Source: Adhaeribacter arboris (GTDB lineage: Bacteria > Bacteroidota > Bacteroidia > Cytophagales > Hymenobacteraceae). Taken from it: a stretch of DNA of 64,000 nucleotides. Positions 1 to 10,180 of the stretch are shown in pieces. The stretch covers positions 310,001-374,000 of the forward strand of contig NZ_PYFT01000001.1 of the NCBI RefSeq assembly GCF_003023845.1, written 5' to 3'. The position numbers and the translations under genes were made by a program. Position 1 is the stretch's first letter. Each line of letters begins with the position of its first letter. The notes under the pieces were generated by a model that was given only the letters and a program-made list of their open reading frames with translations, made no database searches and was not told the DNA's origin.

Positions 1-1876
1 GATCGTTTAAGTTAATTTGCGATATCTTACCGGACCAATCCGGCACATTCGTAAAGGCACCCGACGAATGGCTTACCCAAACAATTAAATTACTAGCCGA
101 AGCCGCAGGATCAAAACGAAAGCCAATTAAAAGCCGGCGGGTAGTATCAAAGGGCGTCATCGTTAAATGATTGGTGATAGTGCCATCCGGGTTCATATCC
201 CATCTTTCAATTTTTCCGCCCGAAGTAGTGGCATAAAACCGCCGGTCCGGTCCAATGGTGAGGCTGGTAAAACCATCGAAGCCAAAGGTGTTATCTACTA
301 AAGTTTGCTCCGAAAACGATACTCCGGATAAATCGGTTGGAGTATCCTCAACCGTACTGGTGGTACTAAACCGGGAAATAAAGGGAAGAATAGGATAACC
401 AAAACCGTCTTGGACCTGGTCGGTGATAACAAATTCGTAGGTAGTATTAGGGGCTAAAGTAGCCGAAAGCGTAATAGCATCTCCGGCGGCAGAGGCATTT
501 ACTGCGGTACCTTCAACGGGAATTTTAAGCTCATTGGATATAACGGTAAATAGCTTAACCGTATTCAGGTTAACGGTATTCCCGTTAATGGAACGCCCGC
601 TCGGATATTTTAAATCCACGGAGATAGATTGATCCAGAGGAACATTAACGGAGCCATCGGCTGGTCGCACAGCCGTTACAGAAGGTCGTAAAATTTCGGG
701 TGGTTTTACAACCACAATGTAGGTATTTTTAGAACCCACGGCCGGGCGTGCCAGATTGCTCCCTATAGTTACGGTGCCGGCCGGGAAAGTTTTACTGTAC
801 AAATCCAGACGGTCGATGCGGGGATCATTCAGGCCAATACTTTCGGCGCTTTTTTGCCAGTCACTGAGCCAGGCCGGTAAAACTAGGGCAAGCGGATCGT
901 AAGCCACGTAAACGGTAGCTTCCTGACTCAATTCAAACGAAAGTACTTCCGGCAACCTGTTGGCTTTATCATCATTGGGGGTTTGAATAAAAGGAGCGCC
1001 GTTGAGAAAGGTCGGAACGGAGGTAGCTTGATAGATCCGGTCGGTGTAAAGAGGCGTGCCCAACGTTAATTCAGATACCGTATAAAGTCGGGGGCTCTGA
1101 GAAACGAGGTGCGATATCAATGCTCCCGGCGGCTGCAAAGGTCCAAAATTCGCTTTTATGTTTTTATTACTATCCATTACCAAGGTTAGTGGGTTGGTCC
1201 GGCCTTTTGCCGCGCCGCTCCAGCCATTAAACTGGTAGCCTTCGGCGGGCGTGGCGGTTAACATAACGCTTTCGCCTTTGTTAAAACTAATTTGATCCGG
1301 ATTTTTGGTTACGGTACCACCCTCGGTACTAGAAATAGTTAAGGTATACTGCGCTTGGTTAATCACCGTAAAACTAATTACGCTAGAAACACCAACTGTT
1401 CCACGACCATTTGCTCCGGAGTAAGGGGTAGCGATTAAAGTATAATTGCCCACGGGAGGAGTCCAGGCGCTATAATCACCGGCTACATCTCTGAATAAAC
1501 CATAAGGAGCTGTATTTTCGGTGTGATTACGAACGATAGGGCCCGCTAAATAAAATAAAACACTCCCTACAGTTACAGGGTCCGTAACTGCTTGGATATT
1601 TAATTTCCGGGTAGGTAAAGTAGCTAAGTTCAGGATAGCACCATCTGTAATTAACTGTATGGGTTGATCGTTATTGGCATTGATCAGGTTAAATCCTGCA
1701 ATCTTTAACTCATTATCCGCCGTTTGCATCTGTTCTGCCGGAGCTTCTTTTTTACTTAAAGCCGATTGTGCCAGGTATCCCGGAAGGTTAATCAGAAAAC
1801 TAATAAATGCTACTACAACCCATTTTCTCTGCATAATGCCGCGAAATTGTTGATGATAAGTATAGTTTTTTTTCAT
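1..1876 (-). CDS. Secreted multidomain protein (InlB B-repeat, Ig-like, sugar-dehydrogenase-like propeller), 3' end outside window
   Basis: Open for 625 codons on the minus strand and still open at the window edge, so the C-terminus is missing. Two starts are possible: ATG at 1876 and ATG at 1834. The second gives a cleaner signal peptide (MQRKWVVVAFISFLIN then LAQS). In order I see an N-terminal Ig-like region, an InlB-type B repeat (GGTVTKNPDQISF ... GYQFNGWSG, about residues 170-230), a long middle stretch with a malectin-like flavour, a bacterial Ig-like domain (PADGSVNVPLDQSISV), and near the edge the start of a beta-propeller (GFTSLTIGPDRRFYATTSGG) as in glucose/sorbosone dehydrogenase-like proteins. 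Proteins of this kind in Bacteroidota are often T9SS cargo, but the C-terminal sorting domain would lie outside the window. Function beyond cell-surface carbohydrate binding is unknown. Confidence 0.8.
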   Translation of the reverse strand, partial: MKKNYTYHQQFRGIMQRKWVVVAFISFLINLPGYLAQSALSKKEAPAEQMQTADNELKIAGFNLINANNDQPIQLITDGAILNLATLPTRKLNIQAVTDPVTVGSVLFYLAGPIVRNHTENTAPYGLFRDVAGDYSAWTPPVGNYTLIATPYSGANGRGTVGVSSVISFTVINQAQYTLTISSTEGGTVTKNPDQISFNKGESVMLTATPAEGYQFNGWSGAAKGRTNPLTLVMDSNKNIKANFGPLQPPGALISHLVSQSPRLYTVSELTLGTPLYTDRIYQATSVPTFLNGAPFIQTPNDDKANRLPEVLSFELSQEATVYVAYDPLALVLPAWLSDWQKSAESIGLNDPRIDRLDLYSKTFPAGTVTIGSNLARPAVGSKNTYIVVVKPPEILRPSVTAVRPADGSVNVPLDQSISVDLKYPSGRSINGNTVNLNTVKLFTVISNELKIPVEGTAVNASAAGDAITLSATLAPNTTYEFVITDQVQDGFGYPILPFISRFSTTSTVEDTPTDLSGVSFSEQTLVDNTFGFDGFTSLTIGPDRRFYATTSGGKIERWDMNPDGTITNHLTMTPFDTTRRLLIGFRFDPAASASNLIVWVSHSSGAFTNVPDWSGKISQINLND

Positions 1877-2705
1877 ACGTAATGGATTAATCGATTTAAA
1901 AATCAAAATGCATGACTTTGTTATACGGTAAGGAGATGGATAAAATCAGGCCTGAGAAACCTAACTAGGGTAAACTCTTTTCGGCCAAACGGTAATACTT
2001 TATTTTAGTTTAAAGAAATAAAAAGGCGTAAAATAAAGTGCCGGATATTTTATCTCTGTTAGATTAGAAAAAGAGATAATGTAATGTTGGGTAGCGGCTC
2101 CCTTGAAAAATAGTTAAGGGTTAATAATTAGATTGTAGAATAAGTTGTCTGAATTTCTATACCAATAAATTTAAAGAGATAACGTTCGCGTAGCAGAATC
2201 ACCGAAAGATAGGATCAAGCAGGTGTTTTACTTAAAAATGAAAAGCAACTACTGAACAACGGGGCGTTAATTACAATCAGAAATTAGCAGAAACTTATGC
2301 AAAAATTATACAAGCTTCGAAGTAGTTTTTGAGTTTGTTTTTACAAGCAGCCTGTCGACGGGCAAACACGGCGAGTTTAGTTTTTAAGACGTCTACAAAT
2401 TGGATTCCTAAAGATTTTGTGGTACTTACTCTCAGGAAGCCAAAAAGCTATTTGGAATGGTAAATAGATTGGAACAATAGATACTACCATTAATCTATTC
2501 TAAAATTCAGGTAATTATAAGGTATTGCTTTATTTTTTCCTAGCAAAAAGCTTATATTTAATCTTAAAATTTACCTAAATTCTTAAATAAGAAGGTAACA
2601 ATTTAATTTTCATTTCGCCACTTCCATCTTTTTCCGGACAGCTATATATTTTTCTCATTTAGAACCTGAAAATTTTATCTTTGTAAGGAATGTAAGGCAA
2701 ATGAA
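1877..2705. other. Intergenic region, about 830 bp
   Basis: AT-rich stretch between the divergent secreted-protein gene and dnaG. I find no convincing ORF, RNA gene or strong hairpin. The only signal is a -7-type promoter box just upstream of dnaG. Confidence 0.5.
2676..2683 (+). promoter_or_regulatory. Candidate -7 box for dnaG
   Basis: TATCTTTG matches the Bacteroidota -7 consensus TAnnTTTG exactly and lies 22 bp before the dnaG start. No clear TTG -33 element was found at the usual spacing, so this is a candidate only. Confidence 0.4.
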
Positions 2706-4649
2706 ATGGCCCTGATAAAAAAAGAAACGGTAGACCAGATTTTAGCGCAAGCCGATATTGTAGAAGTAGTTGGTGATTTTGTGTCGCTGAAGAAAAAGGG
2801 GCAAAATATGTGGGCGCCTTGCCCTTTTCATAACGAAAAGTCGCCTTCGTTTTCGGTGTCGCCGGCTAAGGGAATTTATAAGTGCTTTGGCTGCGGCAAA
2901 GCGGGTAATGCGGTGCAATTTATTATGGACGTAGAGGGTACCAGCTACGTAGAAGCATTAAAATACCTGGCTAAAAAATACGGGATTGAAATAGCCGAAG
3001 AATCTACTCCCGAAGCCACCAAAGCCCAGAACGACCGCGATAGCCAGTTTATTCTTTCTAATTTTGCCAAAGATTATTACCAGGAAATCTTATTTAACCA
3101 CGAACAAGGTAAAACCATTGGCCTGCCTTACTTACACGAACGGGGTTTAGGTTTACCCACTATCAAAATATTTGAACTCGGCTACAGCCTCGAAGCCTGG
3201 GATGGTTTTACCAGTAAAGCGCTGGCGCAAGGGTATCAGCCACGTTATTTAGAAAGCACCGGCCTTACCATTGTAAAAGACGACAAAAAATACGACCGCT
3301 TTCGGGCGCGTGTCATGTTTCCGATTCACAACGTATCGGGGCGGGTAATTGGGTTCGGGGCGCGTACGCTTAAATCCAACGATAAAACGCCCAAATACCT
3401 GAACTCGCCGGAGTCGGAAATTTACCACAAGAGCGATGTTTTATACGGTTTGTATCAGGCCAAAAACGCCGTCCGGAACCAGGATGTTTGTTATCTGGTA
3501 GAAGGTTATTTAGATGTTTTATCGCTGAGCCAGGGCGGAATTGAAAATGTAGTAGCTTCGTCGGGTACGTCGCTTACCGAAGGACAAATTAAACTGATTG
3601 GCCGTTATACTAAGAATATTACCGTACTCTACGACGGCGATGCGGCCGGGGTTAAAGCTTCTTTACGGGGGATAGATTTAATTCTGGAAGGCGGTTTGAA
3701 CGTGAATGTAGTAACGTTTCCGCCAGGCGACGACCCGGATTCGTACATCCGCAAGGTAGGCGATGTAGTTTTTAAAGAATACATCAATGCGCAAGCCCAG
3801 GATTTTATTACTTTTAAGACCAACCTTTATCTGCACGAAGCCAAAGATAACCCGGTAAAAAAAGCCGACGCCATCCGGGAGATCGTGAGTAGCATTGCTA
3901 AAATCCCGGATTCCATTAAAAGGCAGGTTTTTTTAAAACAATGCAGCGCCTTGTTCGGGATCGACGAAGATGTGCTGATTGCCGAGTTTAACAAAATTTT
4001 TCACCAGAACCGCCAGCAACAGCAAAAACAAGCTACTTCCGCCACTGCTTCGCGTACTTTCACCGACGAAGAATTGGCCGAAGCCGAGGCATACGGTCAA
4101 GAGACAGAAACCGAACCAGACCCGGAACTGGATGTAATCTACCACCACGAAAAAGAAGTAATTCGCCTGGCGCTGACGTACCCGGCCAACCCGCTCTCGG
4201 ACCAGGGCGTTTATATGTTGCCTTACCTGCTCGAACAATTAGACGATACTACTTTCCATACCCCGGTATTCCAGGAAATCATCGACTTTGCCCGCCAGCA
4301 ACTAGAGCAAGGCCAATTTCCCCGTTCCGAAGATTTTATTAATCATCCGCATTCTGAGGTACGCACCATGGCTATTAATCTGATGAGTCAGAAATACGAG
4401 TTGAGCGAAAATTGGGAAAGCCACCAAATATTTGTTCCCCGCGAAACCGACCAACTACAATACGCCGCCGATACGGCTTTACTGCGCCTGAAGCGCTGTA
4501 ACGTACAACGCATGATTAAAGAAAACATGGAACAGCTCAAGAATCTGACGGATTTTAATGCGATTAAGGACCAACTGGAGATTCTGAAAACCCTAAAAGT
4601 GTACGAAGACCAGTTCTCGGAACAACTGGGTACCGTAGTGGCCCGGTAA
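2706..4649 (+). CDS. dnaG: DNA primase DnaG
   Basis: Synthesises RNA primers at the replication fork. The 647-residue protein has the CHC2 zinc finger (C39-x2-H42 ... C60-x2-C63), the primase core, a TOPRIM domain with the acidic motifs EGYLD and YDGDAAG, and a C-terminal helicase-binding region after a Gln/Glu-rich linker (about 430-470). Length is normal for the family. The start at 2706 follows another ATG at 2701 that is out of frame. It overlaps the next gene by one base (TAATG), so the two are probably co-transcribed and translationally coupled. Confidence 0.97.
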   Translation: MALIKKETVDQILAQADIVEVVGDFVSLKKKGQNMWAPCPFHNEKSPSFSVSPAKGIYKCFGCGKAGNAVQFIMDVEGTSYVEALKYLAKKYGIEIAEESTPEATKAQNDRDSQFILSNFAKDYYQEILFNHEQGKTIGLPYLHERGLGLPTIKIFELGYSLEAWDGFTSKALAQGYQPRYLESTGLTIVKDDKKYDRFRARVMFPIHNVSGRVIGFGARTLKSNDKTPKYLNSPESEIYHKSDVLYGLYQAKNAVRNQDVCYLVEGYLDVLSLSQGGIENVVASSGTSLTEGQIKLIGRYTKNITVLYDGDAAGVKASLRGIDLILEGGLNVNVVTFPPGDDPDSYIRKVGDVVFKEYINAQAQDFITFKTNLYLHEAKDNPVKKADAIREIVSSIAKIPDSIKRQVFLKQCSALFGIDEDVLIAEFNKIFHQNRQQQQKQATSATASRTFTDEELAEAEAYGQETETEPDPELDVIYHHEKEVIRLALTYPANPLSDQGVYMLPYLLEQLDDTTFHTPVFQEIIDFARQQLEQGQFPRSEDFINHPHSEVRTMAINLMSQKYELSENWESHQIFVPRETDQLQYAADTALLRLKRCNVQRMIKENMEQLKNLTDFNAIKDQLEILKTLKVYEDQFSEQLGTVVAR

Positions 4650-5671
4650 TGAACAGGTTCGCCCAGTTAAAAAGATTATTTATTGCCTTAGCTCTTGCCC
4701 TACTTAGTCTGGTGGTGGGTACGGTGGGGTTTATGGTTATCGGGCAATTAAACCTGCGTCAGGCTTTTTACATGACCGCCATTACTTTTAGTACCACTGG
4801 ATTTGAGGAAGTAAAGCCACTCACCCCCGCCGGGGAAATTTTTACCTCGTTCTATATCTTATTTAACCTGTTTATTTTTGCTTATTTTCTATCAGTGCTC
4901 AGCAAATATATTTTTGAGGGCGAACTGCAGGCTATTTTTAAAAAATATATGTCGGAGAAAGATTTACAGAAAATATCCAACCACGTTATTGTTTGCGGGT
5001 TTGGGCGCAATGGCAGCAAAGCCTGCGCGGATTTACTGGCGAACCACGAGCCGGTATTAGTGGTGGAAAAGGATGAACAATTGTTAAAAACAAAATCAGG
5101 TTTTGGCGAGGTTACCACTACCATTGTTGTGGGCGATGCTACCCAGGACGAAGTATTAAAACAAGCGGGTATTGAACGGGCCAAAGCTATTATAACGACT
5201 TTACCCAAAGATGCCGACAACGTTTTTGTAACCCTCACCGCCCGCGAATTAAACAGCAGTATTCAAATTATTGCGCGCGCTTCCGATAAAAGCACCGAAA
5301 ATAAACTATACCGGGCCGGCGCTAACAGCGTAGTAATGCCCGACGAAATTGGGGGCAGCCACATGGCCAACTTGGTTACCCGGCCGGTAGTTATTCAGTT
5401 CCTGGAAATGCTGAATGGGATGGGCGCCAGTAAACTAGTGCTCGAAGAAATTGATTTTGCCGAAATTCGAAAGCAAACAGAGGTTGTGTCCATCCGCGAG
5501 TTAGATATTCGGAATAAAACCGGAGTAACCGTAATCGGAGTGAAAAATAACCGGAATCAGATTGAAATCAGTCCTAGTCCGGATACCCAAATTGGAATGG
5601 AGGATGTATTAATTTTACTCGGCACCGAAGACCAGGTAAAAGCCTTTATGCGCACCTTCCGGAAGATTTAA
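4649..5671 (+). CDS. Two-TM potassium channel with TrkA-N/TrkA-C (RCK) domains
   Basis: The 340-residue protein has an N-terminal TM helix (9-34), a pore loop, a second TM (about 66-90), a Rossmann RCK domain starting with NHVIVCGFGRNG (about 111), and a C-terminal TrkA-C domain ending in VLILLGTEDQ. The RCK domain normally senses nucleotides or ions to gate K+ flow. The pore loop reads TFSTTGFEEV, not the classical TVGYGD, so ion selectivity cannot be assumed. It overlaps dnaG by one base, an odd pairing whose functional meaning is unclear. Confidence 0.85.
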   Translation: MNRFAQLKRLFIALALALLSLVVGTVGFMVIGQLNLRQAFYMTAITFSTTGFEEVKPLTPAGEIFTSFYILFNLFIFAYFLSVLSKYIFEGELQAIFKKYMSEKDLQKISNHVIVCGFGRNGSKACADLLANHEPVLVVEKDEQLLKTKSGFGEVTTTIVVGDATQDEVLKQAGIERAKAIITTLPKDADNVFVTLTARELNSSIQIIARASDKSTENKLYRAGANSVVMPDEIGGSHMANLVTRPVVIQFLEMLNGMGASKLVLEEIDFAEIRKQTEVVSIRELDIRNKTGVTVIGVKNNRNQIEISPSPDTQIGMEDVLILLGTEDQVKAFMRTFRKI

Positions 5672-5787
5672 GCATTTACCATTTACCAATATACTCATAT
5701 ACCATAAAGCTTTATTTAAGTGCAGGAAATGATACTGATTTTTTAAGCATTTAGCAATGGATTTTTTTATTGGAAATAGCCGCCTCT

Positions 5788-5829
5788 CCTTCCCTGTTTT
5801 TAGGGAAGGTGCCCTTTAGGGCGGAAGGG
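5788..5829. repeat. Double-hairpin intergenic palindrome
   Basis: Two adjacent hairpins: CCTTCCCT/AGGGAAGG (5788-5795 with 5802-5809) and GCCCT/AGGGC (5811-5815 with 5818-5822), followed by GGAAGG. There is no T-run, so a simple terminator is unlikely. It resembles dispersed palindromic units of Bacteroidota genomes. Confidence 0.45.
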
Positions 5830-5891
5830 TTATTAGTAGCCAGATAAATGTAACTTTCATCTTTAAATTTTTTAATTCAAAATTCAGCTTT

Positions 5892-7085
5892 TTGAAAACC
5901 CTTCATCTTTGTAACCGGGTGCCTTTCCCGCCTCATGATGGCGGCGCCATTGGGATTTATGATATAATTAGCAACTTAACCGCTGCCGGCTGCGAGGTAA
6001 CCGTACTGGCAATAAACACTCCCAAACATTTTCAACCCGACCACGTGCTGCAGGACCGGGCCCGATTAATTACCGTTTTTGTAGATACTAATATTTCGGT
6101 TACCAAGGCCTTTTTTAATTTATTTACTTCCATTCCGTATATTTTTGAACGGTTTATCTCTCCGGATTATACTACGAAACTAATAGAACTGCTGCGCAAC
6201 GAAAGTTTTGATATCATTCAAGTGGAAGGCAGTCAAATGGCTTGGTACGTGCCCACCATCCGGCAATATTCTAGAGTTCCGATAATTTTGCGGGCGCACA
6301 ACGTGGAGTATACCATCTGGCAACGATTAGCCCAGCACGAAAAAAATCTTCTCAAAAAAATATATCTCCGTTATACCGCTAACCAAGTTCGGAAATTTGA
6401 GCAGGTTTATTTTCAACAGTTCGACGCTATTGCCGCCATTACTCCTCAGGATGAAGAGCGCATCCGGGAATTGGGCAACCAAACCCGGATAGAAATTATT
6501 CCGGCCGGAGTAGAAATGAACCGGTTTATTCGCAACGAAGTTATTCTGCCTAAGCCTAAAAGCTTGTTTATGCTTGGTTCTCTTAACTGGATGCCGAACC
6601 AGGAAGGAATAAACTGGTTTTTAGAAAATGTCTGGCCAGTAATAAGCCAGGAAGACCCGGATTTAGAATGGCACATTGCCGGTTCGTCGCCGCCCGAAGA
6701 ATTAATTAATTTACAAGTGCCAAGAGTAACAGTGCATGGTTTTGTACCGGATGCGGCCGCCTTTATGCAGCAGTACGAATTAATGGTAGTGCCCTTACTT
6801 TCGGGCGGAGGTATGCGCATTAAGATTATAGAAGGTATGGCTTTAGGTAAATGCATCCTCACTACCCCGGTCGGGGCCGAAGGTATTTCCATTACTCCCG
6901 GCGAAAATATTTTAATTGGCGAAACCCGGGAAGACTGGATAGAGATACTGCGTAACTACTGTAAGGGCAAATTACCGGTAGATGAAATAGCGACAAAAGC
7001 AGCATCGTTTATTCAACGGGAATACGATAACCGATTGGTCATAAAAAAATACTTAACTCTATATAGTACTATTATATCTATTTAA
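5892..7085 (+). CDS. Glycosyltransferase, family 4-like
   Basis: A 397-residue GT-B glycosyltransferase. The N-terminal acceptor half starts LHLCNRVPFPPHDGGAIG. The C-terminal half has the nucleotide-sugar region with SGGGMRIKIIEGMALGK and the conserved acidic residue of GT4 enzymes. It begins with TTG at 5892; no ATG or GTG fits better upstream. It is followed 212 bp later by a second glycosyltransferase that starts in a similar way (SRVPYLLDKGDK), which suggests a small exopolysaccharide or surface-glycan unit. Sugar donor and acceptor cannot be read from the sequence. Confidence 0.85.
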   Translation: MKTLHLCNRVPFPPHDGGAIGIYDIISNLTAAGCEVTVLAINTPKHFQPDHVLQDRARLITVFVDTNISVTKAFFNLFTSIPYIFERFISPDYTTKLIELLRNESFDIIQVEGSQMAWYVPTIRQYSRVPIILRAHNVEYTIWQRLAQHEKNLLKKIYLRYTANQVRKFEQVYFQQFDAIAAITPQDEERIRELGNQTRIEIIPAGVEMNRFIRNEVILPKPKSLFMLGSLNWMPNQEGINWFLENVWPVISQEDPDLEWHIAGSSPPEELINLQVPRVTVHGFVPDAAAFMQQYELMVVPLLSGGGMRIKIIEGMALGKCILTTPVGAEGISITPGENILIGETREDWIEILRNYCKGKLPVDEIATKAASFIQREYDNRLVIKKYLTLYSTIISI

Positions 7086-7297
7086 TATTAAAAAAATAGC
7101 TATATATTAGCGAAGGTTGTACAAGTGTAACGTTACTGTAAGGAATTATCTCTATCGTTTTTTAGTTACGAGAATCTATTTATTACCCTTTTTATTTAAA
7201 ACTTAAACGTAACTAGCTGAAAAGTTGCGCGTTAACGGTTAAAATATGGGTGGTAATTAAAAATAAGTATTACCTCAAACAAGTAGAACCCTAATTA

Positions 7298-8488
7298 ATG
7301 AAGATACTGATGTTGTTATCGCGCGTACCTTACCTCCTCGACAAAGGAGATAAACTGCGGGCCTTTTATCAATTGCAGAGACTAGCGGAAAAACACGAAA
7401 TAATTTTATTTGCCTTAGCCGAAGAAACGGACCCCTTAGAAGAAGCAACCGAGGAATTACAAAAGTACTGTAAGCAGGTATATTTTTATTCGCTGCAAAA
7501 ATCCAGCATTATTCGCAATCTGGCGGGCTCTTTCTGGAACAAAAAGCCTATTCAAGTAAATTATTTTTACCATGCCAAGGCCCAGCTTCAAATTAATGCC
7601 CTTATTGCCCAACATCAGCCTGATCATATTTATTGCCAGTTAATCCGGATGGCGGAGTACGTGCGGCACGTAAAACATATTCCGAAAACGCTCGATTACA
7701 TGGATGCTTTTTCTAAAGGAATGCTGCGCCGGGCCGAGATTGCTCCTTTTCATTTAAAACCCGTATTTCGCCTGGAAGCTGCCCGTTTAAAAAAATACGA
7801 AGCCGCTATCTTCTCTGATTTTCGCTATAAAACCATTATCTCGCGCCAGGACCGGGATTTTATTGCGCACCCCCGCCATAAAGATATTGCCATTGTGCCG
7901 AATGGTATCCAGACGAGTTATTTTCACCCGCTGGATTTACCTAAAAAATACGACCTGGTATTTACTGGTAACATGAATTATGCCCCCAATATTGAAGCGG
8001 CCGTTTACCTGGTGAAGAAAGTATTGCCATTAGTAAAAAAACAATTTCCGGAGATAAAAGTATTACTGGCTGGGGCTAACCCGAGTTACCAGGTCTTGTC
8101 GCTGGAATCTCCGAATGTTACGGTAAGTGGCTGGTTACCCGATATTCGGGAAGCCTATGCGAGTTCTCATGTTTTTGTTGCTCCCCTTTTTATTGGTACC
8201 GGGGTGCAGAATAAAGTATTAGAAGCCATGGCCATGAAGGTTCCCTGCGTAACTACCCAATTGGTGAATAATGGGGTAGGAGCGGCCAATAATTGCCATT
8301 TACTGGTGGCAAATACACCCGTAGAATTTGCCCAGCATATCCATACTTTGCTCACTAACCGGGATCTAAACGAGAAATTAATTCAGCGAGCCCTGAATTT
8401 TGTGCACGAAAATTACAGTTGGAGTAAAGCCGTAGCGCAATTAGAACAAGTATTTGACCCTGAATACGAAAACGTAGAACATTCTTGA
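7298..8488 (+). CDS. Glycosyltransferase of the TIGR03087 / EpsH-associated type
   Basis: A 396-residue GT-B glycosyltransferase. The start MKILMLLSRVPYLLDKGDK and the middle block TGNMNYAPNIEAA match the family of sugar transferases first noted beside EpsH/XrtA exopolysaccharide loci. The donor-binding C-terminus reads GTGVQNKVLEAMAMKVP. No exosortase or polysaccharide polymerase lies nearby, so the family name does not imply that pathway here. It is a probable paralogue of the preceding glycosyltransferase. Confidence 0.85.
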   Translation: MKILMLLSRVPYLLDKGDKLRAFYQLQRLAEKHEIILFALAEETDPLEEATEELQKYCKQVYFYSLQKSSIIRNLAGSFWNKKPIQVNYFYHAKAQLQINALIAQHQPDHIYCQLIRMAEYVRHVKHIPKTLDYMDAFSKGMLRRAEIAPFHLKPVFRLEAARLKKYEAAIFSDFRYKTIISRQDRDFIAHPRHKDIAIVPNGIQTSYFHPLDLPKKYDLVFTGNMNYAPNIEAAVYLVKKVLPLVKKQFPEIKVLLAGANPSYQVLSLESPNVTVSGWLPDIREAYASSHVFVAPLFIGTGVQNKVLEAMAMKVPCVTTQLVNNGVGAANNCHLLVANTPVEFAQHIHTLLTNRDLNEKLIQRALNFVHENYSWSKAVAQLEQVFDPEYENVEHS

Positions 8489-8539
8489 GTAACTTTGTTT
8501 TAGTATTCGGAGATTTTCCGAATTAAAACTAGTACTTAC

Positions 8540-9745
8540 ATGATGTTTAATACCATTGATGAAGCCATTGAAGATATAAAAGCAGGTAAAATCGTGATTG
8601 TGGTAGACGATGAAGACCGCGAGAACGAAGGTGATTTTATCTGCGCGGCCCGGACCGTAACGCCTGAAATTGTAAATTTTATGGCCACCCACGGCCGCGG
8701 CTTGATTTGCGTTCCGCTCACGGAAGAACGCTGCGAAGCATTAGGTCTGGAACTAATGGTGGGCCGCAACACGGCGCTGCACGCTACTCCTTTTACCGTA
8801 TCCGTTGATTTAATCGGGCACGGTTGCACTACCGGTATTTCGGCCAGCGACCGAGCCAAAACTATTCTGGCGCTTGTGGACCCTAAAACCGATCCGGAAT
8901 CTTTAGGAAAACCTGGGCACATTTTTCCGTTGCGCGCCAAGAAAGAAGGGGTCATCCGGCGGGCCGGACACACCGAAGCAGCCGTAGACTTAGCGCGCCT
9001 AGCTGGTTTTGAGCCGGCGGGCGTATTGGTCGAAATCATGAACGAAGACGGTTCCATGGCCCGTTTACCCGATCTGGAAAAAGTAGCCGCCCGCTTTAAT
9101 TTAAAACTAATCTCGATTAAGGATTTAATTAAATACCGTTTAAAGCAGGAGAGCTTAATTACCCGGGAAATTGCCGTCGAATTACCCACCGATTACGGGA
9201 AGTTTGATTTGTATGCTTTTACGCAGCGCAGCAACGGGGCTAAGCACCTGGCATTGGTAAAAGGTACTTGGTCCGAGGATGAACCTATTCTGGTGCGGGT
9301 CCATTCTTCGTGCGTTACCGGTGATATTTTTGGTTCTTGCCGCTGCGATTGTGGTCCGCAATTGCATAAAGCCATGCAGATGATTGAAGAAGCCGGGCAG
9401 GGAGTAATTGTGTACATGAACCAGGAAGGCCGGGGAATTGGTTTGTTAAATAAACTACGCGCTTACAAACTGCAGGAGCAAGGCCGCGACACCGTAGAAG
9501 CTAACTTGGAACTAGGTTTTGAAATGGATGAACGGGATTACGGCGTGGGAGCGCAAATTTTACGCGATTTAGGCGTTACCAAAATGCGGCTTATTTCCAA
9601 TAATCCCAAAAAACGGACGGGCTTAATTGGGTACGGATTGGAAGTAGTAGAAAATGTTCCTATTGAAATTACCCCTAACCCATACAACCAACGTTACTTA
9701 ACTACCAAGCGCGATAAATTGGGCCACACCATTCTTAAAAAATAA
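8540..9745 (+). CDS. ribBA: Bifunctional 3,4-DHBP synthase / GTP cyclohydrolase II
   Basis: Catalyses both entry steps of riboflavin synthesis: GTP to the diaminopyrimidine (RibA) and ribulose 5-phosphate to 3,4-dihydroxy-2-butanone 4-phosphate (RibB). In 401 residues the RibB half (1-200) shows [10 protein letters not shown] and the [14 protein letters not shown] motif. The RibA half shows the zinc cysteines in [15 protein letters not shown] and NQEGRGIGL. Length fits RibBA fusions. A terminator follows, so it is probably the last gene of its transcript. I see no FMN riboswitch in the 50 bp upstream. Confidence 0.96.
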   Translation: MMFNTIDEAIEDIKAGKIVIVVDDEDRENEGDFICAARTVTPEIVNFMATHGRGLICVPLTEERCEALGLELMVGRNTALHATPFTVSVDLIGHGCTTGISASDRAKTILALVDPKTDPESLGKPGHIFPLRAKKEGVIRRAGHTEAAVDLARLAGFEPAGVLVEIMNEDGSMARLPDLEKVAARFNLKLISIKDLIKYRLKQESLITREIAVELPTDYGKFDLYAFTQRSNGAKHLALVKGTWSEDEPILVRVHSSCVTGDIFGSCRCDCGPQLHKAMQMIEEAGQGVIVYMNQEGRGIGLLNKLRAYKLQEQGRDTVEANLELGFEMDERDYGVGAQILRDLGVTKMRLISNNPKKRTGLIGYGLEVVENVPIEITPNPYNQRYLTTKRDKLGHTILKK

Positions 9746-9764
9746 ATCAGTTAAAATAAAGAAA

Positions 9765-9782
9765 GCCAGCATCCCTGCTGGC
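9765..9782 (+). terminator. Terminator after ribBA
   Basis: GCCAGCA (9765-9771), loop TCCC, TGCTGGC (9776-9782), followed by TTCTTTATTTT. It lies 20 bp after the ribBA stop. Confidence 0.8.
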
Positions 9783-9823
9783 TTCTTTATTTTCAGGTCA
9801 AGATATCTTCATTCTAAGATCGA

Positions 9824-10130
9824 TTACTTTTCTTTAAATACTGATTTTTTAATGTCATCTAGTTTCATGTAATTACTTACCTCTCTTTCAGGCGAGTAAT
9901 CACTTTTTGCCAGTGCCGCCATAATTCTTTGTTTTTCAGTTTCAGTTTTATTTTGACTTAAATTTTCTTGGTCCGTAAATCCGAAACTGCCATTTCAAAA
10001 GCTATAATTATAGAGGGAGTTTGAAAGTTATTTTTAACCGTTAAAATAGTAGCAAAGCTATACACCCCGTCCGTATGAAGTTAAGCTTCTCTTCTTTATC
10101 TAAAATGGCCTTTAGTTTGAGTACTATCTC
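9824..10130 (-). pseudogene. Degraded small gene, possibly an antitoxin remnant
   Basis: Minus-strand pieces in different frames read like real protein: an upstream piece (EIVLKLKAILDKEEKLNF) and a downstream piece ending KQRIMAALAKSDYSPER ... SVFKEK then stop at 9824. Stops and frame changes between them prevent a single product. The charged C-terminal style recalls small antitoxins, but I cannot assign a family. Confidence 0.3.
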
Positions 10131-10180
10131 AGTATGTAAATTTATTGGCGATTAAACTACAAAAACTATTATTTGATTGT

